Part shown: positions 1-10,697 of the stretch, one piece after another | Layout of the letters: every line of letters begins with the position of its first letter | Position numbering within the stretch: the first letter of the stretch is position 1 | From: Microstegium vimineum | Taxonomy: Eukaryota; Streptophyta; Magnoliopsida; Poales; Poaceae | DNA length: 64,000 nt | Reading direction: 5' to 3' | Assembly: GCA_022036555.1 (NCBI GenBank) | Contig: CM039134.1 | Coordinates: 7,626,818-7,690,817 of the forward strand | Program-made: the position numbers and the translations under genes | The notes under the pieces: generated by a model | Seen by the model: only the letters and a program-made list of their open reading frames with translations | What the model was told of the DNA's origin: nothing | Databases searched by the model: none

Positions 1-262
1 GATTTCTTGTGAGAGAAAAACATTGTTTCGACTGGATTTAAGCCGGCTAAAAAGCCAAACGAACAGGCTGATAGTCGAAGGCGTCCCTGGCGCCCGTCGC
101 CGCCGCGTGCCATTGCACCATCGCCTCCTCGGCGATCATCTCATGCGCGCGCTCCGCCACCAGCGATGGCGAGCTGGGCACCAGCGAGCGCCGACCGAGG
201 TGCAAGGCGTGCCGTCGAAGAGTCGAAATGGAGAGGGAAGCCACTGGTTTCCTTCTGCCTGC

Positions 263-295
263 TGGGCCACTTTCACTCCAAGTCAATAAGGCCCA
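263..295. promoter_or_regulatory. Paired TGGGCC/GGCCCA (site II-like) motifs upstream of INTS7
   Basis: TGGGCC lies at 263-268 and GGCCCA at 290-295, about 125-155 bases before the INTS7 start codon. Such site II elements are common in promoters of plant housekeeping and growth genes. The function here is inferred from motif and position only. Confidence 0.3.
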
Positions 296-418
296 TAAGA
301 CATCTAACGACAGCCCAAGCCCTTCGGCCCTTCCCAGTCCCACAGCGCGGGACCGCCGCTGGTGGCAACGGCGGCAAACAAAACACACCACCGCCCGCAA
401 TCTGCGGCGTCGTCGACG

Positions 419-3400
419 ATGGAGTTGGAGCGGATTCCAGCGGCGTCCGCCATGGACTGGAGCATCGACCTCGACAGGGGCCTCCGCTCCCGCCAACCAG
501 GTAGAGTCGACCGTCTCAATCCCCCTTCTCCATCTCTTTCCTCAACCCGCTACCCCCTCGCTCACCCCCGCTCTCGTCCGACCGCAGCAACGCGTGTCGG
601 CGCCGTCGACGCCGCCGGCCCACGCATCCGCCAGCTCTGCACTTGCGCCACCGCCCCCGCGCCCGTCGCCTCCGCGCACGGCGTCCTGCCCGGGGAGGCG
701 CGCGTCTTCGCGGAGACCATGCTTCTCCGCCTCGCCACCGAATTCAGGACCGCTGACGGCGTCACGCGGGCCCGCATCGTCAAGACCCTCCTCAACACTG
801 GCACGGGGCTAGCCGGGGCGCGCGTCACGGAGCCCGACCAGCTGCTCAGGAGGGTCAAGGTGGTGTACGACACTGGGAACGAACGGGACAAGGCGCTTGC
901 GCTCCGCGTCTTCGGGTGCTTCGCTGACATCGCCAAGGACAGCGTGCACGTCCGCTCTCTCATACTTTCTAGCTTGGGTGCCTCCAGTGCTTTGGAGGTC
1001 AGTACCTTCCTTTCCCACTCAGTAGCACAACGGATGTTATGTCCCAGACACACTTCCTACCTGATTGGATAAATTGCACTGTAATTGCCATTTAGTGTTT
1101 GCAAGCTGGAGGTTGTCCACTTTTGAAGATTAAAAAACATGCTTGTCGATTGGCAGGTCAAGGCTGCAATTTTTGCAGCTGGCTGCATTTGTCATCTGTC
1201 AGAGGACTTCTCAAGGATCATTCTAGAGGTGTTCAGAAGATTGATATGTTCTCAGACATCAGAGCCACAAGTTATCATGACAGCGATTAAGGCTTTCTGG
1301 AAGCTTGATTCTACGTTGGCTATTATCCATAGAGCTCATGAGGTGTTTATGGATATACATTTGTCTCTTACACAAAATTTATCCACTTCGTTCAATTTTG
1401 TCAACATCTGTGCTACCTGTACATATACATGATTGTTCGGCCACACATATTGAACTAAAGTTACACTCATGACCAGGCTAACATACATTTCATTGATAAA
1501 AAAAATACCAAGAACTGATACAGGGGATTTTTGAAATGGAGAGAACATGATAGTGTTACATTATGCTTTCACATTCCTATAAAGGAGGTTTTCTTCATAT
1601 TTTTTATGCTGTTGTTCTCACTGAACTTTAAGAAGAGATTTTAATTGTCAACCTCCAGGTTGGAAAACAGATGGTTCTAGGCACACTGGAAGATGTCTTC
1701 AAATCTGAAATGCTCTTTTCGCTCTCAAGGTTGTCATCCAAGTCGATCATTTTGTTCTCTGACCAGGTAGCGCAATGGTATCATCCCTGCAGTTGTGTTT
1801 CCTTTTATGTCATGTTAAGCGTACAGTTTTATTTATTGAAAAGATTCAATTTAAGTGACATATGGTTTTAAATTTCCATTGGCAATTGCATTTTCCCTTT
1901 TTTCAAACAATATTAGTTTTCCTATACGTAGGGCTGGTGAGTCCAATTGGCTCCTTGAGCCAGCTCTCAAGCTGGCGACCCGGGTTCGATCCCCGGCGTT
2001 GTCACCGGGAGGCCCCTCCGTTGGCCTTCCTTGTGAATTTCCCCCCCTATACTTCATCCTTTGTCAGTTTACTGGAATACAGCTTTTTCTTTGTGCTTTC
2101 TGCAATGTAAAAGCACTGCTAGATAAAATTTTAATTATGCAACATTGGGTCCATCATATACACAGCTTCATAGTACTTGGAGGTTGTCCCAAAAAAACCC
2201 CTTCCCTTCTTTGGCACTCGGATTCATATTGCAGCTTCCGTTTTATATGCCTGCAAACTTCTATATTAACTTAAAAAGCTATGCATTTACCTGATTCTCC
2301 GGATAAGAGACCCTCGGAGCTAGCAATGATCCACAAACATGACTATTCTCCACTGTTGATTGGTTTTGAACTAATTTTATTTCTTTGGTCAACTTTCTAT
2401 TGCAGGTGGATTTACTGTTACTGTTTATAAATCATGATTCCTCTTCTGTGAAGTCTGTGGCTTTAAAATGCATGCGTTTTATGTTTCGCAGAAATACCTG
2501 CCATTTTCCAGTTATTAGGACTGTTTTTGTCAGATTGTTGCCACTAATTGATGATGAGGATTTTCCACTTGACTGTAAGAGGGATGTGTTAAGGATTCTG
2601 CAGAAGGTGATGACTACTTGCCTCTGTGCTTGATTTATACTCCATTTTCTCTTATCTGATTGTAAAAATACGTTTTCAGATGTTATGCAGTAAAGTGTCA
2701 AGTAATCATCATGCCAATGGTTCTGAGTTATCTAAGCTTCTTCTAGCTGCTGAAAGTTCTTTAGATTCTTCTTCTTTGGAGATGCAAGGTACCGCTCTGG
2801 AAATTCTTGTGGAAATCTTTTGTATTCTCAAGGAAGTGAGGTCAGATAACATATCAGTTCTTAAGGGTTCGTCATTTGCATACGCTGAGTGGCAAGGAAT
2901 GATGAACATACTGTTAACTGAAGATAATAGTATGAACGGACCTCTGTGTAAGATCATTGCAATGATTATGAATCATATTATATCTCTGGTCAATGAAGTT
3001 GCTAGCAGAAATATATGCATATCATCTGCAGTGGATAAGGCATACAAAACTCCTTTCAGACTTATGCTGAAGCTTGTTTCATGCTACCCTTCTGCTGCTG
3101 CTGTAGCTCTTGATATACTAAAAAGCCTTGTAAAAGAACTGTTTCAAATTAATGGAAGTGATTACTCTGAAGTTTCTGTTACTTCTGTTGAACCATTCCA
3201 GACAAGTGTTGCCCTTAAACAATTGAGCACTTTAGATGACAACGTTCAACTGTTAGCTACAAGCATCGAAGCTTCATGCATTGGAATGGATATTGGCAAT
3301 GGAAAACTGGATTTTCTCAGAATTGATTGCAAGAATAGAAAGTCCATAATGCATGACCTAATTCGTTGCACACTCAAATTTGCAAATGCTTGTCATGAGG

Positions 3401-5528
3401 TGCTCTGTGAAACATCTGGTGCTAGATACAATCCTCATGATAGCATCAAGGGTCTAATCAAGTATGTCCATCAGGATGCTCCTCAGCACTGGAGCACATA
3501 TGAATCCTTCCATTTGATAATGTGTGCTTGTGTTACCCAGAATATTTGTAAAGTCAGTGGTGCTAATCAAGAATCTGGTGATTCAAAAGAGCATCATAAT
3601 ACACTTTTCACTCCTTCTGTTTGGATAACTCAGGAATTATGTGCACTTCGAATGACCAAAATGCTTATAAAGAAGCAGAAATACTGGGAAGCTTATAGGT
3701 CTTCTATGTACTGTTGTCGTAAAGGTCTCTGGTTCACAGCTTCTTTTGTCTTCAGAAAACTGGCAGATGCTTTTGAAGCAGGCTCTTTCAGTTTTTGGCT
3801 CAAATCGTTGCTACTTCTCGCTGCTGGCGAAATTGAGTTGAAACTACTGTTTTTTCCCTCAGCAACTATAAAGTTAGTCGGTGAGCTAAAAATGGAGGGT
3901 GATTTTAGTGAGGATCTTTACTGTACTGAAACAGATGCTGATAGCACCCTCAGTAGATCATCAGAGTTGCATGGTTTCCCAGCAAAGATATCTGATATTT
4001 GTGGCAGAACATTATTAGCAAATAATGCTCTTGCATCCAGTGCCTCTTCAGATCATGACTTCTTATTCCAGAGGTGGTTCATCAGCCTTAGATCATCATT
4101 TCTTGAGGTCCTAACAAATGTTCTTGATATCCTTAATGCACACTCTTCTTATAAAGCAAGTGGAGACCATTTAACTTTGTCTGGAGAGTTTATCAAAGAC
4201 CAAGTACTTGCTTTGGATCATTGCTCTCTAAGATTAAGCGACTTGGCAAAAAGTTATGATCTTCTTGCTGCATCCCATATGGACCTGGATCGACATAGCT
4301 CAAGCAGTATAGCCAGTCTTGCTTTGATGTGCTCACTTTTGGCGTTTTGTACCACGTATTCTGTTTATTTCTCAAAGGCATGTAACTATGTAGAGTCCTG
4401 GAAGCTTCCAAAGAGGTTTTCCCGTGCTTCAATCCTACAAGATTTGCTTGGAAGAGTAGATGGGTCTGACTGGCAGGTTGTTTCCCAGTTGCGACAGTTC
4501 ATGTCCACTTCTTTTGATGAACTTGACAGCTTACAGTCCAGCATACGGATCAGTGGTTCATGTAATCTGGAGAAGGGTTTGTATTCTCTTTGCCATTTTG
4601 CTGTGCCATCTTTGCTTGGTGTATATGATAGTGCTGAAAATGGAGAGGATTGTTTATCTGCTTTGCAAGTTGGGTTGCAAGTGTTGTCCAGCATCTTGCA
4701 GAAGTATTTGGAATTGCCTTTCGTGGTTCCCAAGTACTTTTTCAGAGTAAGGTAAGTATTTTGTTTCACTATGCTGGATGAAATTATATACGAGATGTCA
4801 TTTTTATATTAGCATATGTTTAGTAATTTTTAGGGATGGAAAGAAAAGTTAGTATTATTAGTATATTAAATTGTTACTTTTGCAACATGAGATGCTTTGT
4901 TATCTTGCCTGTTTATGTGATAAACACTACTCTATTGTTTGTGCAAATGGAGCTTCCAATCCAAACATCATATGACATTCTTCGTTTTTGGCATGTATGC
5001 AGGCCTTGCCTTGGTGCTGAACTTTACATGTTTGATTCAAATCCTGTGAATGAAAAAGGAATGTCAATAGAGCCTGGTTTCCTATTGTCTCTAACCCTCT
5101 GCATGAAGTGGAAGAGCGTGTTAGAAAGAAGCACCATTCGCGCAGTGAAATTGTACTGCATTTTAGCCGCAAGCTTAGAGACCTGCCCGGAGGCAGCAGG
5201 AACGAGAAGCAAGCAGTTTGATCAGCGCAGGACCGCTGAAATGGTCGAACTGAACTCCAAGCTGCTGCAGTACATAAAGAATGATCTGAGGAAGGCCAGG
5301 AACGAGAAGAAGAATTCCCATTGTGGCATGGACATGGTGACTGCCTTCGCGTGCTTCGAACCAACAGATAGTGGGCAGGGGTTCTCAGGCTGTCTGCTGG
5401 ATGTCCCCTCGTTCCCTGAAGGCTCATATCAGATAAAGTGGCAGGCATGCTGTGTCGACGAGAATGGGTCCTATTTTAGCCTCCTGTCCCTGAACGATGG
5501 CTCCATGTTTTCTGTCCGGAAGTCCTGA
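419..5528 (+). CDS. INTS7: Integrator complex subunit 7 (ARM/HEAT-repeat protein, EMB1895-like)
   Basis: Seven exons: 419-500, 588-997, 1157-1342, 1659-1766, 2406-2606, 2680-4751 and 5003-5528, giving 1194 aa. All introns are GT-AG and the frame closes at TGA. The start MELERIPAASAMDW and blocks such as LLRRVKVVYDTG, FGCFADIAKDSV and AAGCICHLSEDF match what I recall of plant INTS7 (Arabidopsis At4g20060/EMB1895, about 1130 aa). The protein is helical ARM/HEAT-like throughout, and the C-terminal domain begins near FFRVRPCLGAE, where exons 6 and 7 join. In the Integrator complex, INTS7 supports snRNA 3'-end cleavage and attenuation of paused RNA polymerase II in the nucleus. The first two exons are very GC-rich and the long exon 6 is AT-richer, the usual grass gradient. 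Intron 4 carries a SINE-like fragment. No break is visible, so I take the gene to be intact. Confidence 0.9.
1930..2060 (+). repeat. tRNA-related SINE-like fragment in INTS7 intron 4
   Basis: GGGTTCGATCCCC at about 1981-1993 is a strong pol III B box within a compact GC-rich island in an AT-rich intron, followed by a T-rich stretch. No complete tRNA cloverleaf can be folded and the A box is poor, so a SINE remnant fits better than a tRNA gene. Boundaries are approximate. Confidence 0.4.
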
Positions 5529-7171
5529 CTGAATGGCTGCTGCAGTGACCCGAATGGAAGATGGAACATACTCTTCTTGCTTGCAGCGTCTGTTCTTGAG
5601 TTCATTTGTATGCCCGCAGAAGGCTTGTGTGGCTATGATCCGCCTATCTGGTCTGGGTTAGTCTTCACTCTATTGCTTGCGTTGTGGCAGTAAATTACAG
5701 AAGCCTCGTGCTGAGGCTTGTAGGCAGCATGAACTCATGAATGAGCAGACTTCGCTGCTGATCTTAACCTTGCTGCTATTCTGTAAAGAATCAACACTAG
5801 CAGATTGCTGGATGAACTGACACAGGTGCTCTGCCTTTTTCTATTCTAAATCTGACTTTCTAAGGGCTTTAGTTGAGTTTGAACTTATGTCGAAGCAGTA
5901 CAGGTTCGAGTTCCCCTGTAACTTGGTAGTCTAGAGAAATATAGTATAGTGCTACTCCTACAAGGCTAGTACAAGCCTACAAGGCAATGGTTCTGGGCTT
6001 CTGGCGGATCACTTTCTTATGTTGCTTTATGATATGATTTGTACCTCTGGAGATGGCGTGGGTGGAGTCGGTTCGAATGCTTTGCCTATTCATTTTGTTT
6101 AGCCCGCCACCTGTCTTTGTTCAGCTAAAGATTGGGTATAGGCCTGGCGAAAAATTTAGTCTAAGAGATTTCCACTTATGCTGTAAATAACATACCTCTA
6201 GATGACTTTCTTGCTGACCAACCTGGTGGATCTCTGCCTACTGGAGGTAATGACAATTATATTGGTCCATGATCTTCCTGTTTCATTGTTTGATGGGTAC
6301 AAGATCAAAACAAACTCAGAAGCACATATATATTGTGAATATGCATGTATTTTAACAAGATAGTGATCTTCAGATGAAAACTTACCTGATCCTGTTTCTT
6401 ATGCACAGATATGTCACTAGCAAACCTTGTTTTACCAATCTAGGACTACTGATGACATCTCCAAGAATGTGATTGCTACATGTATGTCTGCACAAAATAT
6501 AGAAGCTCTCCGAAGATCTGTTATGGTATTAGCATAATAATTTGTATTTTTTCTGAAAGGGGTTGAGTGATGCTTTCCCCCATTAACTCCTTGATCTTTA
6601 TGATAGCATCCTCTGATCACTGTTTGTATTGTCATCAGGATGCAGCAGAATAATGTGTTGTGTTCGATTTATAATGTTGGAAGCAGAAGCCGCATTCATG
6701 TATGGTGGTGCTTCTGAAAATGCCAATTTTTTTGTAAACAGAATTTGTGTTCTTGAAAACTGTGTGGTACGGAGATACAATCCTGGTAAGGAAGTCCCAT
6801 GATATTAGTTACCATTTACTTGTTTGTTGTTTATGTTACAATAATAATATGATCTTTCATGATCAACCTACAAATCATAACATGACCATTCTATTTAGTT
6901 TGTTTTCTATATCATTTTAAGATCATACTATCATGGAGTTACATTTTGATGAATGACTTACACAACTATCACTGCCATATCAGGAGTTCCTTACACAGGT
7001 TAACATTCAACACTTCTTGCATGTAAGGTAACCTAACACTATATATGTTTAGTACGAGTTTCTGCATGGGCTAGTGAAGAGGTGGTTAGAAGAGCTTAAA
7101 GATGACAAGGAGGATATACTGCAAGCTGTATTTGTGTTCAGAGATCCCATTATTGATTCTGTTAAACACAT
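5529..7171. other. INTS7 3' UTR and intergenic DNA without a recognisable gene
   Basis: The first few hundred bases should be the INTS7 3' UTR. Beyond that the sequence is AT-rich. Two short plus-strand open stretches (about 6670-6790 and 7060-7180) read like protein remnants but match nothing I recognise and lack start and splice context. Confidence 0.5.
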
Positions 7172-7650
7172 TAATTTCTAGGAGAAGCACACCAAAGCTG
7201 AAGACGTCGCTCTTTGTTGTCGATTCTTTCCTGTATATGACCCTATTTGGTACAGCTTATAAGCTGCTTATGGTCAAAATAAGCTGGAATCAACGGTCAA
7301 ACACACACCACACTTTTCAGCAGCTTATTCTAGTCACGCTTATTCTCACACACTCATTTACACTAAAAAGCAAAAACTGGATCAGACCAGCTTATTTTGA
7401 CCGCTGATTTTACTCTATTTGTGCAGCTTATCTGAGAAGCGCTTCTCAGATAAGCTATACCAAACAGGGCCATAAACTCTGGAGCGGCCTTGACAGTTCG
7501 CTCATGCATTACTTCCCATGTCACAAACTTTGAAAGGTCGACCCCCATCATATGTGAGCCAAATTCCTCATCGAGTAAGACATTACTTGCACGGATATCA
7601 CGGTGACATGGGAAGTAATCTTTATTGAATCTTTACCTTGTCGTGCAAGA
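7172..7650 (-). pseudogene. Receptor-like kinase domain fragment, split by a MITE
   Basis: On the minus strand, bases about 7602 down to 7472 encode kinase subdomains VIb-VIII: HRDIRASNVLLDEEFGSH (HRD motif and the Asn of the catalytic loop), then SKFVTWEVMHERTVKA and a shortened APEF. Just upstream, LHDKVK is visible but followed by an in-frame stop. After a 233-bp MITE the homology resumes at about 7237 down to 7174 with TTKSDVFSFGVLLLEI (subdomain IX). The sequence resembles the C-type-lectin receptor kinase of the At1g52310 type, an assignment made from memory. N lobe, ectodomain and C-lobe end are absent, so this is a dead fragment, not a gene. Confidence 0.75.
7239..7471. mobile_element. 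MITE inserted in the kinase fragment
   Basis: The ends are inverted repeats: GACCCTATTTGGTACAGCTT at the left and the complement of GGCCCTGTTTGGTATAGCTT at the right. An inner palindrome GAGAAGCGCTTCTC sits near the right end. No coding capacity. The target-site duplication is not clear, so the superfamily is left open. Confidence 0.75.
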
Positions 7651-7885
7651 ATCTTTATTGAATGACCAAGTAAATAATAGGCAAATTTTGTTGGCGGACA
7701 CCGTTCTTTTATTGAATTAGCTATTCAACATCGTTGTTTTTGTGTGTGTTTACCGAGTACTATTAGAAAAAAGGTAAATTTGTTCTTAGACACTGCACAC
7801 ATTATTTTATTTATTTTCTCCGATCTGAAGGAAGAGAAGGTGGAGAAATGTATTTTCTACCTTGTCTTCAGCCTCGAGCTGCTTA

Positions 7886-8531
7886 GAGCATCTCTAACGG
7901 TTTTGCATATTTTGATTGACAAAAACTGGAGTTTGTCAAGTTCCAAATAGATATGCAAAGGGTAAAAAGAGTCAATCTCTCGGTAAAATTGATTTGACAA
8001 TATTGTGGACCCGAGCATTTTGCCGCGAAATCTTTTCTTCGCGTGTGTTCTCCGGTCGCGCGCGCCATTTTCCTCCCGCGCTGTACTTCGCTGCACTCCA
8101 ATCCCTGTCCCGTCCCTCAGATTCAATAGAAGCTACCAAGACATGGAAACGTCTCGCTCCATCCGCCGTGCGTCCCAACAACAATAAACAACACATTAGC
8201 AGGTAGTACGTGGTTGATGCTGCCCCTGCGATAGATCGCCAAGGTCACTGCTGCCCTGCAGATCCATCGCCAAGATCATTTGCAGCTGATGGAGTGCCGC
8301 CGGCAGCCTCCTCGCGGTAAAGTAGATGGCGTCGGCCTGCGGAAAATCGGGCGCAGAAAAAAAAAATCGCACTGCCTAGCAATGTCAAGCATATATGTCA
8401 ACCCTACCTAGTAAATTGTCAAATTAACAAAAAATGCAAAGCCCATTTACCAAACCGTTGGATATGAGTTTTTAGTCTTTTTTACAAAAACAAAAATGCA
8501 AAGCTCATTTGCAAAACCGTTGGAGATGCTC
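7886..8531. mobile_element. PIF/Harbinger (Tourist-type) non-autonomous element, 646 bp
   Basis: Left end GAGCATCTCTAACGGTTTTG is inverted at the right end as CAAAACCGTTGGAGATGCTC. The element is flanked by TTA at 7883-7885 and 8532-8534, the 3-bp target duplication typical of PIF/Harbinger. The centre (about 8010-8330) is unusually GC-rich compared with the ends, so it may carry foreign sequence. No transposase reading frame is present. Confidence 0.8.
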
Positions 8532-8534
8532 TTA

Positions 8535-9504
8535 GTGAATATTTGCCGTAGCACACTTGCCACTTTTCGCCCTGCTCTTGGGTGTTTTGTTTTGTTTGTT
8601 GTTGCTTTTTCTTTCTCCAATGTTTGTAAAATACATAACAAGTTGTTTTGGGCTACAGGTGGAGTGTAATCCCCCTGTTGACATTAAAAAAATGCATGTA
8701 AGCCAAAGCAAACAAGCCCGTTAGCCCAAAGACTACAAACACATGGTTGGAGTTTGTCCAACAATTTGAGAGGAAGACATGTGATGTGTTCGGTGAGAGA
8801 GTAGACAAGGGAGATGAAAAACGGAGGTGTTGTGTGCTGACGCGAAAAGGTGACACGTAGCTCCATATAGGATAGAAGCATGTTTTAAGGCCTTATTTGG
8901 CTTCATTCTAATCAACTCTAAATCTACATTAAGGACTTGTTCGGTCGCACCCTAATCCACCACAATCCAAAATGAGTTTGGAAAGGATTGTGGTGGAAAA
9001 GTAGTACACTTTTCATCTCAATCCATTTCAACGCATATGAATACCATGATCAATTTTGGGTAGTGTTTTAATTTGCCATATAACTAATAAGAAGTATGTT
9101 GCATGGTTTTATAGTTTAGGGACTATGTCATGATAATTAATGGTTAAAACAAACCTTACCCATCTACTTATTATGAGAAAGGCATAAATAAAACACCATG
9201 CTAAGAGTCTTGAAAAGAATGTAAGGAATATGACTGCGCTGCAGTCCAATACTATGTTCTTGAAGCAAATGGACCACTCAATACGGTAATGCATTCCAGT
9301 AGGTGGCACCGACCAAGGTTTTGTTTCTGGAACAGAAACAGAGAACGATGAGAATTGAGATGATCATTTCTCGAGCAAAGCTGCATCCTCCGACACACAG
9401 ATGGAATACACTATGCAGCCGAGGAAACGCCTAGAGTCGCCACTGAGTCCGACACGACAAGTTTGGTTTCAACTTTGACACATTTTAATTGAAGTCTAGA
9501 ACTA
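8535..9504. other. AT-rich intergenic DNA with degraded transposon ends
   Basis: No gene is visible. Around 8890 and 8935 two stretches (GGCCTTATTTGGCTTC and GGACTTGTTCGGTCGC) look like starts of grass MITEs, but I could not pair them with matching inverted ends. Confidence 0.4.
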
Positions 9505-9507
9505 TTA

Positions 9508-9768
9508 GAGCAAGTTCAATAATAGAGCTAAGTGTTTGGCTATAAATTAAGCTATTAGAGTCAATTTATACAATAACTTGTCTCTTAGTTGGCTGTAAAA
9601 AGTTTCTCTTTCCTATTCCTCCTCACAATACTTATTACTTGGACCAACTATTACCTAGGCTTCCGTGTCCAGCTTGGTGCTTGCATGAGAGTCAAGCTCT
9701 CTTTTCTCACCTCTTCTCTCTCCCACACCAGTATTTGTTTGGCTATAAGACAATTATTGTACTTGCTC
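9508..9768. mobile_element. Tourist-like MITE, 261 bp
   Basis: Starts GAGCAAGTTCAATAAT and ends ATTATTGTACTTGCTC, an imperfect inverted repeat, flanked by TTA at 9505-9507 and 9769-9771. Short and noncoding, as expected of PIF/Harbinger-derived MITEs. Confidence 0.85.
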
Positions 9769-10469
9769 TTATTACTGCTATAATAATCCCGTTGTCTTAG
9801 CCAGAGAAGTACGAGAAGTGTGTGCTGCTTCTAGTAAACTTCAATCAAATGTCCCATGTCTTTGACCGCAGAATTTTTTTTAGGGGAAAAAAATCAGAAT
9901 GCTAGAGTACTTGATAGTTGGTACAAATTAGGCTAATACAAAGGATATTTTTAAATTAAAGCTGCAGCTGCATCTCCAGTAAACGGGCTCACATCACAAT
10001 CATATCATCGCTCCATGCCATCAGTCGCTTTCAGCTTCCGTAGCACTCTGGACGTGAGACGAGATTCTGGCAACGTGGTGGATGGATTCTAGAATCCGAT
10101 TCCGGTCCGACGGATTCCGTGTCAGCCAAGTCCTTGATCTGGTCCACACTCATCCAATTCCTTTCCAGGTCAGCCACTCCCGCGTACGGAGCAGAGGAGT
10201 ATCTTTTTTTTTATCATAGCAGAGTAGTACTATCTTGGAACTCAAGTTTCCATCTATTTTTTGGGGGAAAAATCCCACATTATCCGAACGGCCCAGATCG
10301 CACGACGCAATCCCACAGTAGTCAATAGATACGATCCCAGCCGTCACCTCTGAGTAACGGAAAGGGCAAGCCAGCGGATTCCGTCGGCCGCCGTGACGCT
10401 GACGCACGCCGGCACGCGGACGCGCCCCCGGCTTCCGTCCTCGCTGTGGGCCCGGTCAGTACAAGTGGG

Positions 10470-10697
10470 CCTCCATATATACCACTGGGGTGCTCTTCAC
10501 TTGGGTTTAGTCCAAAGTCCAAACCCACATCACAATTCACACACCTCTAATCCCAATCCCAAACGTAGCACGACTCACGAGCCCCTCCCTGTCCTGTCCT
10601 TCACCGCCGCTCCACTGCGCCTTTCCTCCCGCCGGGAATCCTAAACCCTAGAGAGCGCGAGGCGGCTGCTGCGGCTGCTGCGGCCGAGGACGAGGGG
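10470..10697 (+). promoter_or_regulatory. GlnRS core promoter and 5' UTR with telo-box
   Basis: A TATATA sequence lies at about 10475, followed by a C-rich leader and AAACCCTA (telo-box) at 10643-10650, about 50 bases before the start codon. Telo-boxes are frequent near transcription starts of plant translation genes, which fits the downstream tRNA synthetase. The transcription start itself is not determined. The sequence 9772-10469 shows no gene. Confidence 0.45.

Noticed and set aside
1975..2000. tRNA gene suggested by a strong B box
   Set aside because: No acceptor stem, anticodon arm or proper A box can be placed around it. SINE-like remnant preferred.
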